Assembly (NCBI RefSeq): GCF_030811685.1
Contig: NZ_JAUSRF010000005.1
Span: forward strand, 124,001-188,000
Direction of reading: 5' to 3'
Length of the DNA: 64,000 nt
From: Neorhizobium huautlense
GTDB lineage: Bacteria; Pseudomonadota; Alphaproteobacteria; Rhizobiales; Rhizobiaceae
Shown: piece after piece, positions 63,653 to 64,000 of the stretch
Position numbering within the stretch: position 1 is the first letter of the stretch
Layout of the letters: every line of letters begins with the position of its first letter
Translations under genes and position numbers: made by a program
Notes under the pieces: model-generated
What the model saw: the letters and a program-made list of their open reading frames with translations, nothing else
Databases searched by the model: none
What the model was told of the DNA's origin: nothing

Positions 63653-64000
63653 TCAGATCGCCTTTGGCATCGCCACACCAAGCCGTTCCGCATGGGGTTC
63701 GATCGAGGCGATGATCGTCGGGTAGAGTGCGACGCCATCGGCAAGCGCCGTCCTCTTGCGACCGAGTGCGGCTTCGCCGGGCAGGCGCACGCGGTTGATG
63801 CCGGGGCGCGGCGGGTTGGCATGGCAGGCATCGGCCAGCCAGCCGGTCTGGCGCAGAAATGCATCGCGACCGCCAAAGGCTTCCGGATCCCATACCTGCA
63901 CGGTCACGGCGGCATTGGTGCCTTTCGGCGCATCGGCGCGGCCATAACCGGCGAGCCCCTGCGTGATCGCCTCCACCTGCAGCGCCATGCCATAACCCTT
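63653..64000 (-). CDS. malate/L-lactate dehydrogenase (Ldh/YlbC) family oxidoreductase, C-terminal part
   Basis: About 115 residues of the C-terminus, cut by the window edge. KGYGMALQVEAITQGLAGYG is the diagnostic C-terminal block of this NAD(P)-dependent 2-hydroxyacid (malate, lactate, ureidoglycolate) dehydrogenase family, followed by NPPRPGINRVRLPGE and DGVALYPTIIASIEPHAERLG. It converges on the LysR gene, with only a few bases between stops. The exact substrate cannot be told from this part. Confidence 0.85.
   Translation of the reverse strand, partial: KGYGMALQVEAITQGLAGYGRADAPKGTNAAVTVQVWDPEAFGGRDAFLRQTGWLADACHANPPRPGINRVRLPGEAALGRKRTALADGVALYPTIIASIEPHAERLGVAMPKAI

Overview
The window looks like a piece of an accessory replicon (chromid, megaplasmid or second chromosome) of a Rhizobiaceae-type alphaproteobacterium. 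The grounds are a pcaQ/pcaDCHGB protocatechuate operon in the Agrobacterium/Sinorhizobium order, a TGA-N9-TCA iron-responsive (RirA-type) box before a siderophore receptor, several GC-rich palindromic intergenic elements of the kind common in Rhizobiaceae, high GC, and seven ABC importers in 64 kb. ribB is the only near-housekeeping gene; there are no tRNA, rRNA, ribosomal or replication genes. Species cannot be named from the sequence alone.

1-24 kb is a catabolic island for cyclic amides, ureides and peptides. On the left are an M24 creatinase-like hydrolase and a class I glutamine amidotransferase (minus strand), divergent from pxpA. A minus-strand operon gntR / N-carbamoyl-L-amino-acid hydrolase / 2-hydroxyacid dehydrogenase / pxpB / pxpC follows. 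Divergent from gntR is a plus-strand operon: M24 hydrolase, dipeptide-type ABC importer with a fused double ATPase, third M24 hydrolase, DapA-family protein. Next is a complete hydantoin operon: polar amino-acid ABC importer, N-carbamoyl-D-amino-acid hydrolase, hydantoinase, hydantoin racemase and LysR regulator. A TGGTATACC palindrome in both divergent control regions suggests one GntR regulon.

24-36 kb: ribB under an FMN riboswitch, then a sugar or sugar-alcohol cluster: two short-chain dehydrogenases, SorC regulator, two-subunit transketolase, FGGY kinase, RbsABC-type importer and a dedicated triosephosphate isomerase. This gene set could run an apulose-phosphate-like transketolase pathway. 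A roughly 390-bp repeat at 3.2-3.6 kb recurs in inverted orientation at 36.0-36.4 kb, bracketing about 32 kb.

37-50 kb: xylFGH-type sugar importer, the pca operon with its LysR activator PcaQ, and a liv-type importer probably serving protocatechuate or a related aromatic acid.

50-64 kb: AraC regulator, siderophore receptor, DUF2478 protein, an AfuABC-like importer with an RpiR regulator and a histidine phosphatase (possibly a sugar-phosphate uptake module rather than iron), L,D-transpeptidase lipoprotein, two small hypothetical genes, aldo/keto reductase with an apparently frameshifted LysR gene, and the 3' part of an Ldh-family dehydrogenase.
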